Origin: Gymnorhina tibicen
Lineage: Eukaryota > Chordata > Aves > Passeriformes > Artamidae
Length of the DNA stretch: 64,000 bases
Direction: 5' to 3'
NCBI GenBank assembly: GCA_013399875.1
Contig: VXAZ01001058.1
Span: forward strand, 401,903 to 465,902
The notes below the pieces were generated by a model. That model saw nothing but the letters and a program-made list of their open reading frames with translations. It was not told where the DNA came from and did no database searches. The position numbers and the translations under genes were made by a program. This document shows, one piece after another, positions 13,191 through 27,100 of the stretch; within the stretch, counting starts at the first letter, position 1; the number at the start of each line of letters is the position of its first letter.

Positions 13191-15799
13191 ATGGTTTTCT
13201 TCCCTCGCCCACGCCTCCTATACCCCCGCTAACGCTTTGTCTGAGTCTTGGCGGACTTTCAATGTAAATATTTCTGCTCCTCAAAGGAATTTACATAAAG
13301 CCCAACTGCTCTGCCAAGGAGAAGCACGTGGAGCTGTCACAGCTCCTCGGTGTCAGTCTGGGAGGACTCAACACTGCAGTCGCAGGACCAAGAAAGGGAA
13401 CATTTCATCCTCCCTCCCTTAATGTGCTCTGCATTCATCAAACAACTTCACTTTAACAGTTAAAGCTTCGAAGCTTTGATGTGCCACTCTGAAACAATGG
13501 CCTGAGGAGCATTTTCACTGCAGTGTTCACCAGGTTTGCAGCAGTCACATTTTGGGAGGGTTTGGCCATTTTGGAAGTACAGTGGCTGTTCAATAACCTG
13601 GGAATGTCCTGTTAGTCCAAACTGGCACCTTTTTATTCACCCCTGTGAACTCTGCTGGCTGACTCCATATGAGAACCTGGTCCCACTGAGCGTTGAGCCC
13701 ATTTCTGTAACTATGTTTCCTCCCCAGTTTGAGCAAGAACAAACAAAAGCATTTGACTAGAAAATAGATCATGTCAATACAAAGAATTTCATGTATCAAA
13801 ATCAATGGAAATCAGGACTTTAACACTGAAATAAATCTACGGGGAAGGTTTTGTATGAATCACAAAACAACCATTACATAGAAGGTGAAACTGAGAAATC
13901 AGAAGTTAGAAGAGAAATTCAATACTGTTCTAGTTGGCAATTAGTTGGAGTGTGAGTCAATTGCAAGAACTGCAATGATTGATAAAGAAAAATCAATCCA
14001 GTTTTGAGGGCCTTTAAGTGATACTTCTAAAAGAATTATCATTCGTCTGCCATATGCAAAAATCAAGAAAACTTATTTTTAGGTTGAGGTGGGAAAAAAA
14101 CCACAAAGAAACAAACAAAGAAGCTTTTTCCCAAATCTGAAATTCCAAAATGTTTTGACAGTAGAATTGTCATCCCTAATAACAGATGGGAATCAGTAAG
14201 ATTTCATCAGTGTATCTGAATAATTACAAAATCACTCAGGCAAATGAAATTCCCTGGTGTGTCTGGTGCTTTCTCCAAACTTATTCTTGTGCTGGCTACC
14301 CAAGCTGCATTTGATGTCAATTACCATAGCAGACAGGAACAAGGAACGAAGAACACAGACAGCAGTGGCTCCTGGAGTTATTGCTACTGAAATTATTTGA
14401 AACATCCTTAGGCAAATAAAAAGCCTGCTGTAAGAATTGCTGACAGAGAGCAGCACAACTCACACAGAGCTTAACGTGAACCGATCCAAAGTGCCACAGG
14501 ATATTTTTTCCCTTGTAGCTTTACCAATTAGATATCTCCTTGAGCAGTCAGTTCTTACATTCCCTACCTGATGGCCACGCTGGGGAAGGGAAAAGGGGCT
14601 GCTGTGCGTGGGTGTCCTGTGAGGATGTGAGATCTGGGAGCTGTTTTACCAGCCCCCAACACACATCACAGCAACCCCCCCGATGCAGGGAGACATTTGG
14701 AGCTTCACACAAAGCACACGAAGCACACCTCTCCCTTTTAAAGTCTTTACAGAGTGAGGGTCCTGAGGAGCTCCCAGCAAAACCTCCAAACCTTTGGTGA
14801 TATCACCAGCTATGGCTCTGAGCAGACGCTGAGCCACGCTGCAGAGGATTAATTTATTTCACAGCTCTTTGGTTAGCATGAATGCAAAATAATGGAGCCA
14901 AGGACTTACACTGGACTGAAAGCTCGTGACTGAACATTTTTCACCATCACTGGGGCATTAATTCCACCCTAAATCCCTACTGACCTGTCCCCGTACATTG
15001 CAGCAGCCTAACCCGTACGTTCTCCCACAGTGCACCATATGTAAAACAAATGCAAGTGGTTCAGTACTCGGATGGATCATTTTATCTTCCTTTTCCAAAG
15101 CACTCAGGCTTAGTTAGCCCCAAATTATCTGGCACTGCACTCCAGCTCGTGTGCCTATTTTACAGCAACATAGTGTTTAATTTTAACATTAGATGTCCAT
15201 ATAAATAAATAAATAGCATACTTTAAGATGATTAAGTTAGGATAAATACAGATATGACAAGCAAAAAAACACCCTATTTACCAGTTAACCAGATTAGATT
15301 TGCTCTCACTAAATCTGAGAATTTATTTTAATCAATATTAAAAATATGTATCTATTTCTGATTTCTCTGAAATCAGCCAGTAGATTCTTAACTAAAAGTA
15401 CCTGTGGCCCTGAGACATTAATTTCTACACTTAACTTCATAAGGATTTCCAAACTCATCTTTATATAAAGTATATTCTGTAGTCCCTTGCATTAAATATA
15501 TGCATGAAACAATTCCAGGTTTAACCTTAGGAGAACAAATAAAAGCAAAATAATAAAATCCAATGATCGAGGAAAAATAATTCTCAAAGAAAAAATACTT
15601 AGAAAATTAAAAACCTAGGAAAAGAAAGAAACTGAAAACGGAAATGCAAGAATTCCTTTTTTTTAAAGAACAGGTTAATGTTCTGAATTAGAACTTTAAA
15701 CTTATCCAACTCTTTTATAAATGGCAAATTAATGACATTTACTTCCATTTAATTTTATTCGTTCATGGGGTTTGCCTATTTATGATTTGCACATCTCCT

Positions 15800-16100
15800 G
15801 TCTCTCCTCGTTTGGCACTCCCCGGTGCCCAGCTCTGTCCTGATTCCCACCCCGGGCAGTCCCTGCAGGAGCTCCTGCTCCATCCCGACCCTGCGAGGAT
15901 GCCAGCCCTGCCCGCCCCCGAGAGCGCCGTCCCCTTCTCAGGGCGTGTGCAAGCCCGAACCAGGGCTGCAGCAGCTCCCGGGGACCGAGATCCTCTCAGA
16001 GGAGGATGCTCCGCAGAGGAGGGAGGCATGCGGAGCTGGCTCGGGACTCCCCGAGGCAGCTCCTCTTGGCCGGCCCTGTCCCGGTAGGAATCTTGCTGCT
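15800..16100. other. Intronic CpG-rich islet
   Basis: A CpG-dense stretch about 300 bp long in AT-rich surroundings, followed by an 18-base T run (16145-16162) and another GC patch at about 16420-16560. No exon or RNA gene recognised. Confidence 0.4.
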
Positions 16101-19100
16101 GAGCCAGCTTGTGTTGCCTCTTAAAACTGGGAAGGACTCTACTCTTTTTTTTTTTTTTTTTTAAAGAAAAAGGGAAAATCCCTCCTCAGCAGCTGCACTT
16201 TTCCTGCTAGAACAACAGCTCTAGCTCTGTTCCTGGCTGTTAATGTCATTATCTACCAGAAGGAGCGGAGCTCAAGAGCCTGGGGGAACGGGTGGTGGGG
16301 AGGGGAACGAAAACCCCAAATTTACCATCTTTCTCTCTTTACTGGCTTCTCTAAAGTATGACTCCTCTGCCATTTCTGAGCTAAAATTCAAATTAACGCT
16401 CCTCGTAAGCCAAAGGTTTTGTTTCTGTTGGTGGACTGGCTGCCAGCAGTGCTCCGGAGGGAGCCTGCCCTGCGACCGGCACGGCCGCAGCTGCCGAGCA
16501 CCGCCCGGGGCCTTTGGGTTTCCTTGGACCGAGGAACCTCGGGCCCCGGGCAAAGGCAAAGGACACCCACTCACCACTGCTGAGCATCGCCTGCCCATTG
16601 CTGGTTAAATGCAGCAGCTCAGGAGCGCAACAAAAAGGATCCACTTCATTAAAAAAACGAGTGTGATTGTTTCTGTGCTAGAGCTGCTAATGCCACCCGC
16701 AGAGCGATAATCTTTGCCTCTGTTGGACTGTAAAAATGGTGTTGCTCCCTCAGACTTCCCCCTTTCCTATTAGGGTTGTGGTTATTCCACTCTTAATGCG
16801 GATCAGGTTCTAGTTTTCCCACTCAGTGGTCCAAGGCAATACTCACAGCATTTTCCTGAAGAAATTGTGAATATTTAATGTGGGGGGGGAGAGGAAATCA
16901 ATTTACATTAACTGGACTTGCAGAGCTTTCAAATCCTCCTCTTCCTAACTATAAATTCATTCCATTTGGAAGCTGCCCACTATTCCTGTATCAACAGAAC
17001 AGCAAAGTTGAAGACAACTTTTCAACCCTCATTATGATAAACTAAACTTTCTGAGTTCCACAAGACCATACTGAACTCCCTCACGTTCATCATTCATGTC
17101 TAATGTGTCTGACATGCCAGCAGGCAACTTTCAAACATTCCTGGCCCGGTCCCTCCCAACTGAAAGCCAACGGGGGAGTTCCATGTTCAAAAACTTCAGT
17201 ATTCTATGACACAGAAATACAGACAAATCAATACATTTCCTGTCACTCCCCATATCCTGCTATTTCTCGTACAAAGAAATACTGAGGACTTGTTGCATGA
17301 CAGATGAGTGATAACACAGGCAAGGTATTGTATCTCCAAAGGTTTAAGCCTGTTTTGACATGGAAATTGCACCTTCTATGAATTACAGCTTATCACAAAG
17401 CAATCCTGGTTCTTAGAGCAGGCCACCCTCAGTGTGGTTAAGGAAAGGAAAATCTGTATTTTTTGTTAGTTCACCTTTCTAGGCTGCTAGAATGGATTCC
17501 CATGAGAAAATAAGTTCTGGGATGTTTCTGTTAATGAGATTAACAATAGAAAACTCTTGCTGTATTGTTCAGAGGTGCTGTATTTCATCACAATGACTGC
17601 TGGGGTTTTAAACTTGCCCAGAAGCAAGAAAATTAGCTGCAACTGTGTTCATTTCTCATGTGAACTCAATGGATTTCCTGTATTCTTTACAGCAAGGATT
17701 TAACTTGTGTAACAAAGTGCCAAACCTTGCATTGATTTTTAAATCACGAGCTTTATTATTATTTTTTCTTTTTGGTTGATTGTGGTACATTCTGCAAGAG
17801 TCACAGTTTTAATTCTATTTTAGTCAAGTTCTTTCTGTCAAAGTCCATCCAGTGAAAAATTATACCTTTGTTCTGCAGATGTGGGCAAGATTCATTGCTT
17901 TTCCTCAATCAATATAAAAATTGGCCAACATTTAACTTGCCATAGAAATTAATTGGCTCCACACTGATCTGTCTCTCTCATGGTAGCACTAATATTTGTG
18001 TATAAATGGGAATTGGTTCTTCCCTTGTTTTTTATTTTCTTGTCAGAAATGATGTTAAACAAACCTCGGGATAGTGCATGCCCAGGAAAAAGAGAGAAGG
18101 ATGAGCTGGGGTGTGTTTTAAAGGCAAAAGCCCCATTGCTTCATTGAAAGCTCAGTGAGAAAGAGACAAATTAAAGAACGATGTCCCTGAACTGCAGGGG
18201 GACTGGGAGCACTTTCCCATGAGTGGGGCAGAGTTCAGAGAGGGGAAGTTCTGTCCGTGCCTGCACTTCACCACCTCCGGGGAAGGCCCGGGCTGCTGTG
18301 ACTGGAACGGTGCTGGGGACCCAGGAAAGTGGTGGAACAGAGCCCGAGAGGGATCGGGAGCAGCAGCTGAGGAAGCCGCTCTGATGGAGCGCTCCGGAGA
18401 GGAGCGGGGAGGAAGGGTCACAGCGGGGTTCTGATGGGAAGCATTCCCTGCACAAAGTGGAGGAGCAGAGGCAGCTCCTCAAAAATGAGGAGAGAAGCAG
18501 CTATTTAATGATTCACTGCAAGAATATGGTAGGAAGGATTAACACCTCACAGTCAGGCAGAAAACTCCCCGAGCACAGTGTTTGCTAAAACGAACCACGT
18601 GGAGCAAAGGACTGAGATGGAACAACGCTAGATTGGTCCTGACTTGGTAGTATCTTAGTAAAACATACCTTTTTTTTCCCAGAATCTAACAATTCTTTAA
18701 AGTGGCACTGCCCCAAACTATATTTGAGGGAAAACCAGCTGCATTAAGAATTCCCAATTTGCATCTAATCTTCGTGTGAGGACTCTCACAGAGGGTGCAA
18801 GAGCCAGGAGCTTATAACTCTCCAAAACTGCAGCTGCACACGTTCCCCTTCTGCAAAGAGGAAACAGAAAACAAAGCCCTGGAGAAAACCCGAAGTGGTT
18901 GAAACTGGTGTACAAAAAGTTTTCTACTAGATGTAAAGCAATTTTCTCTGTAGTGCCAGTCAAGGGTGAGGGATCCAGGGAGCTCCGAGCTCCGCTGCAC
19001 CGCCCCGGGTGTGGCTGCTGCCTCATCACCCTGTTCCTTGTGGCAGCTCTGTGCCCTCTCTGTACCAAATATGCCTGGATTTATACCCCGCTGCTGTTTC

Positions 19101-22100
19101 TAGGAGCGGAAAGACAGCTGCCTGAAACGCAAGGATTTACAGCCACTTTGTCCGCAAGAGTGTCAAAATGTAACTTCAGCACTGTCAAAAAGCAAGGCTG
19201 ATGCTTCATGGTCTATGCTGTGTAGCCATATGGGTTTTACAAAATATTGGAGCAGTTTGACACAATTTCTTCCTCTGTTACCTCTTCTGAGCTTTTCGAG
19301 AGCACATTGTGATGCATTTCAGCCTTGACATTCATCTCTTCTGAATTTCTACCCTGTGCTGTAATTTCTTGGATCACAGAAGTGAAATGTTAGTTCTTCT
19401 CTAGTTGCTCCTGCTATGAAAAACATCTTGCTGGACACAGAATTTTTTTCAGATAATCATTTTACAAAATGTACTCACTACAAAACATCTGGACAGGTCA
19501 AGACTAAGCTGTCTCCAGCTACAAACCACCATCAGCCATCTCATCCTCCCCCACACCCGAAGGGTGTTAGCGGATTTCTGTTATCTGGTTTGCTGCAGAC
19601 AGTAGTTCGTCCGAGTTGGTGAGCAGCAGAGCATCACCACTTTTTAAATCTGTCAGAAGAAGAGTCTGTCTGTCCCTGAAATGTTCCTGAGTAACAACTC
19701 ACTATTGCAATTGTGCATTAACTTTTGTCTCTTAGACAAAACAAAGCCTTGTCAGAATAGTGGTGATTAAAACACTGTAAGTAATAAAACACCTCTCTAT
19801 CCCATCTGCAGTGACTCTGCTCTTCACAAGGAGATTTTAAACAAGTAATATTTTAATCCTGTGAAAAAACTGGGATGACATTCATCCTGAATCATGGGAA
19901 ATTTCATTTTTGGTCAGAAAGCCGTTTTCCACCCGTGGAAGCTTGACCAGGAAAGGCTGTGCCTGCTCTGTGGGTAGAAGGAAGGTCACCAGCAGCGCTG
20001 GTCCCACGGGAATCCAGCTGTGAGCCTGGACATCAGGGCCGTCCTTGTCCTACTCCTCTCTGACAGAGGTGAGTCCAGCCTGGTCTCCCTGGTCCTTGCA
20101 CCCTGAATTAACAGTTTATTTGTTAACTCTGAGGTGACTTCTCAGCTCCACGGCCCCAGTTTGGCCTCCAGGGTCCCCAGGCTGGGCACTGACCCATCAT
20201 TTATAGATGTTCCCTGCATTCTTCCCTAACTGATTAGGCATTAGTCCCAGTTTGGAATACCTCATGTTTCAAAACGAGAGAGAAATTCACTCACCTCAGC
20301 AGCTCCTCAGATATATGTGAGAAATGCAGGCACTTTCAGAGAAACCTCTGCCTAAGAGGAGATTTAACTCACCAGGAGTTAAGCTGGGGAATGACAAATG
20401 CTCTGTGAAGTTTTGTTTCAAGAGGTGATATTCAGTTCACAGACATTCTCTTTGTAACTATTTCCTAAAATAGACATGGTTTATTTCAACTTCCTTTTGT
20501 TTTCTGTTGCTCAGTGATTGGCATTTTTCCTACACGCATTAGAAGAAGAGGAATTAAGAAGTCGGACTCAAACTTTAATAAAGAAAAACTATTTGTTTGG
20601 ACTTGGTATTTTTTACTTTTTCTTATTATGCTTTCCTCTGTTAAACAGAGAACATTATGTGGAACAAACAAACAGCTATAAGAATGAGATAGTATCCACT
20701 TCAAATGCTTCTCCCATTACTGCAGCATTTTAATGGATAAAACAGGTTTCTAAGCCAGATTTTATGCTCTCAGTTTAAACATATTATTCAATCATAAACT
20801 TAGATAAATAACTTGGCTGTTACTCTTTAAAGCACATACTTTAGCACAGTGATCTTGCAGCCAGAATTTCTTTTACATTTTAAATTCTACTTTTATTTCA
20901 TGAGGAGCCCTTCTCAACCAGATGAAACCACTTCAGAGTGAAATAATATGTGCCATGACAGAAAGGATCTGTGCTGCTGTCAAATGAAAGCTTCCAGGGA
21001 CATGGAGCCATTTCCCAACCCACTGAAGTAAATTCACTTGAATTTACTTCTGTAAGTTTGCTTAAGTCATTTCCTTAAATAAATTTACAGTTGTCTAAAT
21101 TTATATTGTTTGAAATTATTCCACGGAATTCCTTGGAGGCACAGCAGTGCAAGAGAGAACAGGTTTGGCCCAGTGCTGCCACACTCTCACACAGCTGGAA
21201 TAATCTATTCATCCATTCCTTGATGCTAAACTTAACCATCAATTAAAAGCCAAATGAGAAATTACGCTCTGCGAGCCGCAGATGTCAGAGGCCAGCAGTG
21301 TTCCTGTCAAATCCAGCGCACACCCAGCAGAGCTGCACACATTCCACACAGCTCCCTGCCACCCACCTTCCCCGCTGGCAAATATCCCGTGCCTTCCATC
21401 CGCACCGCGGCTTTGCTCCTAAAGGTGACACACTTGGAATCTGCACATGAAGGACACAGAGGCATTTGGGTTGGTCCTGCTGCTCACTGATCAATACCTT
21501 TCTTCAGCAAATTCACACTAACAGCAAGTATAGAAAATAAAAAATGTGCAGGAAAGGCAGAACAGGTAACTGGATGCATTCCCGTTGCCCAGACCTCATA
21601 CTACAGCTTTATTAATTCTCTTTACAAACTTTTATCCCTAGTTCTCCTTTCAAACAGCTATTCCAATGATAAATTATACTCTTTCACTGGGAAAACAACA
21701 TAAATTAAATATGGCAAACAACAAGTTAAATAAAATATTTTATGATGTCACAACAGATTTTCTAATTGGACAAATTTGCTGATTTCAGAATGTTTTGCTG
21801 CTTGAAGGTTTTTAGCATTTGGATTTTTCACATCTGATTTGGAATTCAAAAGGAAATTCATAAGTCAAGCTAGGAGATAAGCAAAGTGCTTCATTATCAG
21901 AAAACACTGAAATTAGGTACTGAAACAAGCACGGAAAATATAATTTTGATTTGAAAAGTACTGGAGAAATGGTTATTTAGTCCAAAGTGGGACCAGCTTC
22001 TAATTCGAGTACACAAATTGTCCGGAGGGAAAAAAAACCAATGAGATTACGAATTTTCTATTCACACTGGTGAAGAAAAACTTCATTGCACCTCTCAGAC

Positions 22101-23971
22101 TTGAGCCAAACCAGGTGTGTCCCGGCTAATGAGGTGTAAGAGGCAGCAGGAGGTGACTGCTGCAGACAGTAATGAGTGGGGGCAGAGCTCTCTGTCGGTC
22201 AGGGGCTGACACTGCTGTGCTTTCCCCTTCTCCTCCCCGGGCTCCGCGCCCGAGAGCAAAATTCACCCCGTTAATTACCCCAGCAGAGTTCACCCGACAG
22301 AACTCATGATCGTGCTCTCTGCACATTCAGAAACACTTCCCCACCTTTAAACTCTCAGAACTTTAAAAACAAACGTATTTTGTGGACTGATTTCAAACGG
22401 CACTGAGCTGTTCTTTCACTGCTGTTCTTGGAACGGGATGTTTCCCCATTTTCTGCAAAAACTTTAAAAAATAAATTAAAAAAAATAAACCTCAGCACAA
22501 AACAACCTCCATCACGAACCAAACCCGAGACCCACCTGAGCAGGTGTCAGCACGACTGGTATGACCTGAGCATTCCACACAATGGAAGCAGCTGCAGGAA
22601 CACCACGGCAGATAAGAGGTGGCTGCCTGTGATTGCATTGCTAATTAGCCAGAAGTGAGAGAACCCAGCCACTCTTCAAACACAAACACAGAGCACAGGC
22701 TGGTCTAGGCGGAGTCTGAGACTCCCAGTGCACCTGTACCTGTTACACAGGACACAATCAGACATGTTCATATCACATTCTCAGGGATTCTGCTGGCTAG
22801 ACCAAAGAAAGATGCCTGATAAATGTAACATTTCTATCTGTATCCTGTGATCCCAGTCATCTTCACAGCGAAAAGGAAAAAAGCCACGGGTTTGTTTAAG
22901 AGCCTCCCAGTAAATCATCACAACTACAGCACGAGGGGAAACCTGGGTAAATTAAGCCAAGTGCATTTTGTAAATGATCTACACAAAATTCACTCTTCAC
23001 TTCACAAGTGCCCACCTCTAAGAGGTCTCTCGGGACATTTAGAAGTCCTTAGTTTGAAAAACTGTCAGCAAAACAACACACTTCACTCCTGGGCCTTAGG
23101 GATTCTTCATGTTTTCTGTAGCTTACTCTATCTTTATCAAAAGCCCGGCAGAAAGAAGATAAACTGGCTTGAAAACAGCTTTAAAAGAAAAATATGATAA
23201 AATATTCAGAAGAACATCTAAGAGATGTATTCTAGGAAATGTTTAAGAATTTAAATCTTTCCTTGCCGTTCCCATTCAGTGCTATAAGTGGGTCAGAGAT
23301 GCTGCAGTGCCTCCTCCCAGCCCCTCAGATTCTGAACTCTTCTCCATTCCACCGACAACACAAAGAGACTCCTCTTTCTCCGAGAGCAAACAAAACCAGC
23401 TATTTTTCCAGTTTCTTGCTGGCAAATGTTAATTTGGGGAAATTGCAACACCTTACCAAAATCCGCCAGTTTTATTCGAACTTTTCTCTGAGTTTCCTCA
23501 GATTGCTGTATTTTTTGGCTCTTATTTCTCAGATTCAGAATCGTCTGCTCTCTAGAAAGGGCAGTTCAGACTAGAACAGGGATTGGAACCATCAAAACCC
23601 CTCAGTGAGGACTAAGATCAAAAGCAAAAACCACGAGTGAACGCTTGTTTTTGACCACGGCCGTGAGAAAGGAGCATTTCATCCCAGTCTGCACAAACAC
23701 ACCCACGGAACACAGGAAAAAACGGCCTCAAGCTGCACTTGTCACTTCACCTTCTTCTCCAACATGAGCACTAATCAGCCTCTTGCAGTGACAAAAAAAG
23801 AAGTCATAATGGTGGGGAAAACACAATATTTTAGCCACAAATGGCCTCTGAATCGCTACTAAAAATGCCCACAGAAATCATGAGAGAAATAAAAAGAAAT
23901 CATCCCAGGCACCGAAGTTTTGTGCAGCCTAAGCCTAAGCTGCTAAAATGAGCAGTTCTCATTTCACTTAC

Positions 23972-24113
23972 CAATTTGTGGGCGAGCTGGATGGTGATGA
24001 GAGGAGACCCTGAGAGATTGTAGGAGAGCTTGGGTAGAGGTTCCACTTTGATGGAGATGAGATAACTGCTTGCTGAGATCGTGTAACCTTTGTAGGCAGC
24101 GGCTTCAGCAATC
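23972..24113 (-). CDS. ADGRD1: ADGRD1 last exon in window: GAIN domain
   Basis: A 142-nt exon (phase 2 to 0), [20 protein letters not shown] and on through [17 protein letters not shown]. It corresponds to human [21 protein letters not shown] and following residues. It stops about 50 residues short of the GPS site. Donor GTAAGT, so further exons must lie at lower coordinates or outside the window. Confidence 0.94.
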
Positions 24114-27100
24114 CTTGGAAAGAAGTAAATGTGTTAAGGAAGAAAAATTAAAACTGTTTTCTTAGTTCATCCATAACACCCACAACAAAGGGACACAGGG
24201 CCTCCTTTTCCCATTCAAGCCAATTGATTTCTCCATGGCAGCGAGGTCTGGCCACAGAAGACCCCACAGGACTAGCAGCCATAGCTAGGAAGTACAGGGC
24301 ACAGCTTTGGAGACTTGGTGTCAAAGGTCCTGCTTCACTCTGCTCCCCTCTGCAAAGGTTTACAAGCCTTGCTGGAAGCACCTGAGGGAATTAGAGGGAA
24401 TCCTATGAAGGCGTCTGAGAATACCCTGAGCAAAGTGAGGAGGGAACTTCCAGGGGTGGCTGATGGAACAGATGTACCAGTGTGTCAGACACACAGACAA
24501 AGTGCACATGAACGTAGACACAGGAATGCATTTAGAAGTGATTTACAGCTTCACCTTGAAAAATAGATTATGCCCAGTTAGATTTCTCAGAGGGAAAGGC
24601 AGGTCACAATACAAACAGCTGAACTTGACTAAATATCTGATTAGTCCTGGAAATGCATTTATTCTAGGGGGAAGTCATTTTGCAGTACATAAGAACCCTT
24701 ATTTTAAGGTAAAACTTATGAGTTTGGCATTTTCACACATTTAGGAGTAACTGAGATCCATTTGGCTTCAGGGTACAACTTTTTACACTATCAGTAACAA
24801 AGTGTGCAGGGTTAAATGACTGCTGTCGTCTGTCTCCTGAGCACGAGCATGAATGGGTTTTACTACGAGAAATTTGAGCCACGGTGAATTAACCACCAGC
24901 TTGGGTTTCCAAACATAGCCCACCGCTGGAAAGGGCCAGTTTGAAACCAAATGGAAAACCACCTTATTCACATCCACCACCTGTTTCAGTGGTTCCTTAT
25001 TTTTATTTCAGAAAAAAAGAAAAGAGGAAAGAAAAGCTCATGTCAGACTTTGAAATAACTTCACTCAGCTCCTTGGCAGGGTCACACAGAACAGAACTCA
25101 TTCAGCACAACCCCTTAGTTCTGACCTTAAAACACCCATCAGTATCAGAGATTGCCTCTGCTCCCGGTAACCAGCATGTGAATGGAACTCATTCATCCAA
25201 GGGCAGAATTTGCTACTCTGATACGAAAAATTTAAGTTTAGAGAAGGACTTGCAAAGTTAAAATCATCATCCAGCGTTTTGAGATTTCTCCTGCACAGAT
25301 TAAGAGCGTGGGTGTTTTTTCCACACCCTTTGTCTGCTTGTTTCAACTTTAGAGACGTTGGTGAATTTCAAAGTGTGAAAAATCTTCATCACAAGCAAGG
25401 AGCAGGGTTTCTGTGCACACACAAGCCTTCCTTCCCTTGGCCTGGGCGTCAGGCCACACTTACACCAACTGCCTGTGAACGGGAGCAAACTGGGCTCTAA
25501 ACATCTCTGTGTTTCATTTTTTTGGGTAAAGAATCAAAAGTTGCTCCCCTTAGAAACTGATATTTATGTAGTCTGAAAATAGAAGTCATCTGTCTGTACA
25601 GCACAAAAGCTCCAAGAGCTTTGGTTTTGGTTTTCCACCACAAAAAAAAAAAAGGACAGGTTTCAAATTACAGGTGTTTAAGCAGCCCAGTGCTAGAAGG
25701 AACACAAATTCTTTAAAACAAACTACTCTGAGAAAAAGCTGTTATTCTACTGAAAAGTAAGCAAAAAAGTTAAAATAGTAGAGCACAAAAAAGAAAAGCA
25801 AGCAGAAGAGAAGTGCATACTTATTTTTAAAACATCTTTGAGTACCCGGGGTTTGATTCCACAGAGGAAAAATCGCTAAGGCAGCATTCCCTGTATTATT
25901 ACCTTTCTGGATGTTGTTTTGGACAGACCTGCATCTACAGCTTTACAGACAGGATTCTGTAGTGCATTACATACTGCAAATATTTCAAGCAGTTTGAATT
26001 AATTATAGAAATCTGGGAAACATTTTTTCTCCCGTGTCTTTGTGTTTCTCTTTCACATCGTGACAGGGCCAGACCATTCCCTTCTCAAAATGAGTGCTGT
26101 AAACACACACAGCTCAGGGAAACAGGAATGGATCTCCAGGCTGTCCCATCCCCAGATTTCAGGGAGTGTACTCAAAGATGACATATCTGTTTCATTCGCT
26201 GTATCAGAGCCCCAGGATCTGTGACAATGCTTTAAATACAGTGCATCTTTAATCTGAGTGTGTTTGCTAAACTTTGACCTCAGTCAGGATCATTTTAATT
26301 CTCTTTCTCCCGCTGAAAAATTGAGATTACATCTCATTACCTTAACAAACTGCATTGATCCTCCTGTTTGAAGAACATAAGCTCTCATAAGCTATTGCCT
26401 CTATTTCTTCACGTCAGTACGAAACATTGCACGCTGATGCCACAGCTCCCTTACAACCCTCTGCTAAGTGTCCTTTTCTTGAGAGAGCAGGGCAAACAGC
26501 AGCACAGCTCGCCATTGATTTAGAAATGTCATTTAGTAATCGCCGTGTGATTATCTCAGTGTGATCAATCCGCATTGTGATCCAATCTGGATCCATCAAG
26601 CAGGAGTTCTTCACCCTGAAGTCCACAGAGGAGTTTCCATGACCTTCCAAGGAGCTGTAGGCAAGGAGAGGGAGGCAGTCCCTGGCACTCACGGGAGCTG
26701 AGATGCTGCACCTTTCCTGCTGGCAGGAACAACCCAGCAAAAATTCCGAATAGGAAGGGCTGGAAGTGTGAACTGATCCACAAACCCCAGGGAAAATCAA
26801 ATGGAAACACAGGCATATACTTGCTTAAAAGGAAAGTGTAGTGATTTGTATGACTGGCCTTGCAAAAATCCCCTGGGGAGCTGTACTGCAGAGAGTTGTA
26901 CAGCTCTGCACTTACTTTATCTTATCTGCTAATGATTTCACTGATGTGGTATATAAAACTAAAGGTCTTTAAAGAATTGCCTGGTGTCCTGTTATAAAAT
27001 CACCTTATGGGTTTCTAGGATTAGGATTCAGATTTTGTCTAAAGAGGGATGTTATGTTTTCTTACTTGTTTCAGTTAAGTGCAAGCTTTATCTTTATCTG

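Larger units (their letters stand above)
1..23971 (-). other. ADGRD1: ADGRD1 intron (left end outside the window)
   Basis: The next ADGRD1 exons should encode a CAFLDFSS-like segment, the GPS (CxCTHLTNF) and the transmembrane helices. I searched this stretch for their reverse complements and found none, so I treat it as one intron of at least 24 kb. It is mostly AT-rich with GC/CpG-rich islets at about 3360-3660, 12290-13190, 15800-16100, 16420-16560 and 18200-18440. An exon missed by eye is possible. Confidence 0.6.

Noticed and set aside
12634..13267. Open frames through the 40-bp minisatellite
   Set aside because: The unit length is not a multiple of three and the peptides are repeat by-products.
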